Assembly (NCBI RefSeq): GCF_003710085.1
Contig: NZ_CP033324.1
Span: 1,993,501-2,057,500 of the forward strand
From: Nocardioides pantholopis
Lineage (GTDB): Bacteria; Actinomycetota; Actinomycetes; Propionibacteriales; Nocardioidaceae
DNA length: 64,000 nucleotides
Direction of reading: 5' to 3'
Shown: positions 63,353-64,000 of the stretch, piece after piece
How the letters are laid out: every line of letters starts with the position of its first letter
How positions within the stretch are numbered: position 1 is the stretch's first letter
Program-made: the position numbers and the translations under genes
The notes under the pieces: generated by a model
The model's database searches: none
Seen by the model: only the letters and a program-made list of their open reading frames with translations
Told to the model about the DNA's origin: nothing

Positions 63353-64000
63353 TCACATGCCGTCGACCAGGCGCTGCACCCGCTCGTCGTGGGCCCGGAA
63401 CGGGTCCTTGCACAAGACCGTGCGCTGGGCCTGGTCGTTGAGCTTGAGGTGCACCCAGTCGACCGTGAAGTCCCGGCGCCGCTCCTGGGCCCGGCGGATG
63501 AACTCGCCGCGCAGCCGGGCCCGGGTGGTCTGGGGTGGCACCGACTTGGCCTCGAAGATCCGCAGGTCGCTGGTCGCCCGTGCCACCAGGCCGCGCTTCT
63601 CCAGCAGGTAGTAGAGGCCCCGGCCGCGGTGGATGTCATGGTAGGCGAGGTCGAGCTGGGCGACGCGCGGGTGGCCCAGCGACAGCCCGTGCTTGGCGCG
63701 GTAGGCCTCGATCAGCTTCCACTTGATCACCCAGTCGATCTCGCGGTCGACCAGGCCCAGGTCGTCGGACTCGATCGCCTTCAGGCCCCGCTCCCACAGG
63801 TCCAGCGCCTGCTCGATGACCGGGGTGCTGATGCCGCGCCGGTCCACGAAGTCGCGGGCCTTGCCGAGGTACTCCGCCTGGATCTCCAGGGCGCTGGCCT
63901 CGCGGCCGTTGGCCAGCCGGATCCGGCGGCGACCGCTGACGTCGTGGCTGATCTCCCGGATCGCCCGGATCGGGTTCTCCATCGTGAGGTCGCGCATCAC
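63353..64000 (-). CDS. pafA: Pup-protein ligase PafA, C-terminal part
   Basis: The last 215 residues of PafA, which joins the deamidated C terminus of Pup to lysines of target proteins for the proteasome. [48 protein letters not shown] and the terminal [17 protein letters not shown] are PafA signatures. PafA has about 450 residues, so more than half lies beyond the right edge; the GTG at 64000 is internal. pup and the proteasome genes are expected further on. Confidence 0.93.
   Translation of the reverse strand: MMRDLTMENPIRAIREISHDVSGRRRIRLANGREASALEIQAEYLGKARDFVDRRGISTPVIEQALDLWERGLKAIESDDLGLVDREIDWVIKWKLIEAYRAKHGLSLGHPRVAQLDLAYHDIHRGRGLYYLLEKRGLVARATSDLRIFEAKSVPPQTTRARLRGEFIRRAQERRRDFTVDWVHLKLNDQAQRTVLCKDPFRAHDERVQRLVDGM

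Overview
The window is GC-rich (roughly 70% or more), densely packed actinobacterial chromosome. Gene content points to Propionibacteriales, most likely a Nocardioides-like organism: a Pup-ligase/PafBC/TatAC block at the right edge, the actinobacterial RNA polymerase-binding protein RbpA, an Lnt-Ppm pair, a SigE-family sigma factor and a HelY-like helicase. This placement is inferred from gene families and synteny, not from a database match. No rRNA, tRNA, CRISPR array, transposase or integrase was found.

Layout. 1-9.9 kb: end of a VOC protein, sbcD-sbcC, fdhD coupled to an M1 aminopeptidase, and a secreted SpoIVB-type (S55) peptidase. 9.9-22.9 kb: a run of small metabolic and stress genes (MDR oxidoreductase, cysteine-free HesB-like protein, OsmC, hexapeptide acyltransferase, cyclophilin lipoprotein, PLP aldolase, aldo/keto reductase, pentapeptide protein, DUF72, LLM oxidoreductase, sortase, an SPFH-Arc pair, a PTP-like phosphatase, and a sigma factor with a putative anti-sigma partner). 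22.9-26.5 kb is the most accessory-looking part: orphan antitoxin genes, two adjacent reading frames each broken by a single nonsense codon, a DHFR-like protein, a TetR/metallo-beta-lactamase divergon, and three copies of an unusual repeat. 26.5-39.5 kb: ComB-like phosphatase, methyltransferase, a VOC/UvrA-like resistance-type operon with a mini-ORF, a GlxA-type regulator, hydrolases, an arylmalonate-decarboxylase-like protein, PhoD and an alcohol dehydrogenase. 39.5-46.9 kb: an HTH-MurA fusion, GDPD, MFS transporter, rbpA, fxsA, ppm1 and lnt. 47.2-53.1 kb: a lysine-fermentation-type module (kdd-kamD-kamE-kal divergent from kamA, with an Lrp regulator nearby). 53.2-64 kb: 5'-3' exonuclease, NAD(P)-binding protein, HelY-like helicase, diacylglycerol kinase, tatC-tatA, pafC-pafB, an FKBP lipoprotein and the end of pafA.

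Two patterns run through the window. First, six intergenic elements of identical architecture (two 24-nt imperfect palindromes separated by exactly 17 nt, 65 nt in all) lie just past gene ends and never between divergent genes; they resemble a REP/BIME-like or terminator-like family. Second, at least twenty genes have a TANNNT (mostly TAGNNT) element 6-8 nt upstream of the start codon, which implies leaderless transcripts and settles several start codons (sbcD, lnt, the cyclophilin). Neighbouring genes are often coupled by 4-nt ATGA/GTGA overlaps, notably in the kdd-kamD-kamE-kal operon and in pafB-pafC.
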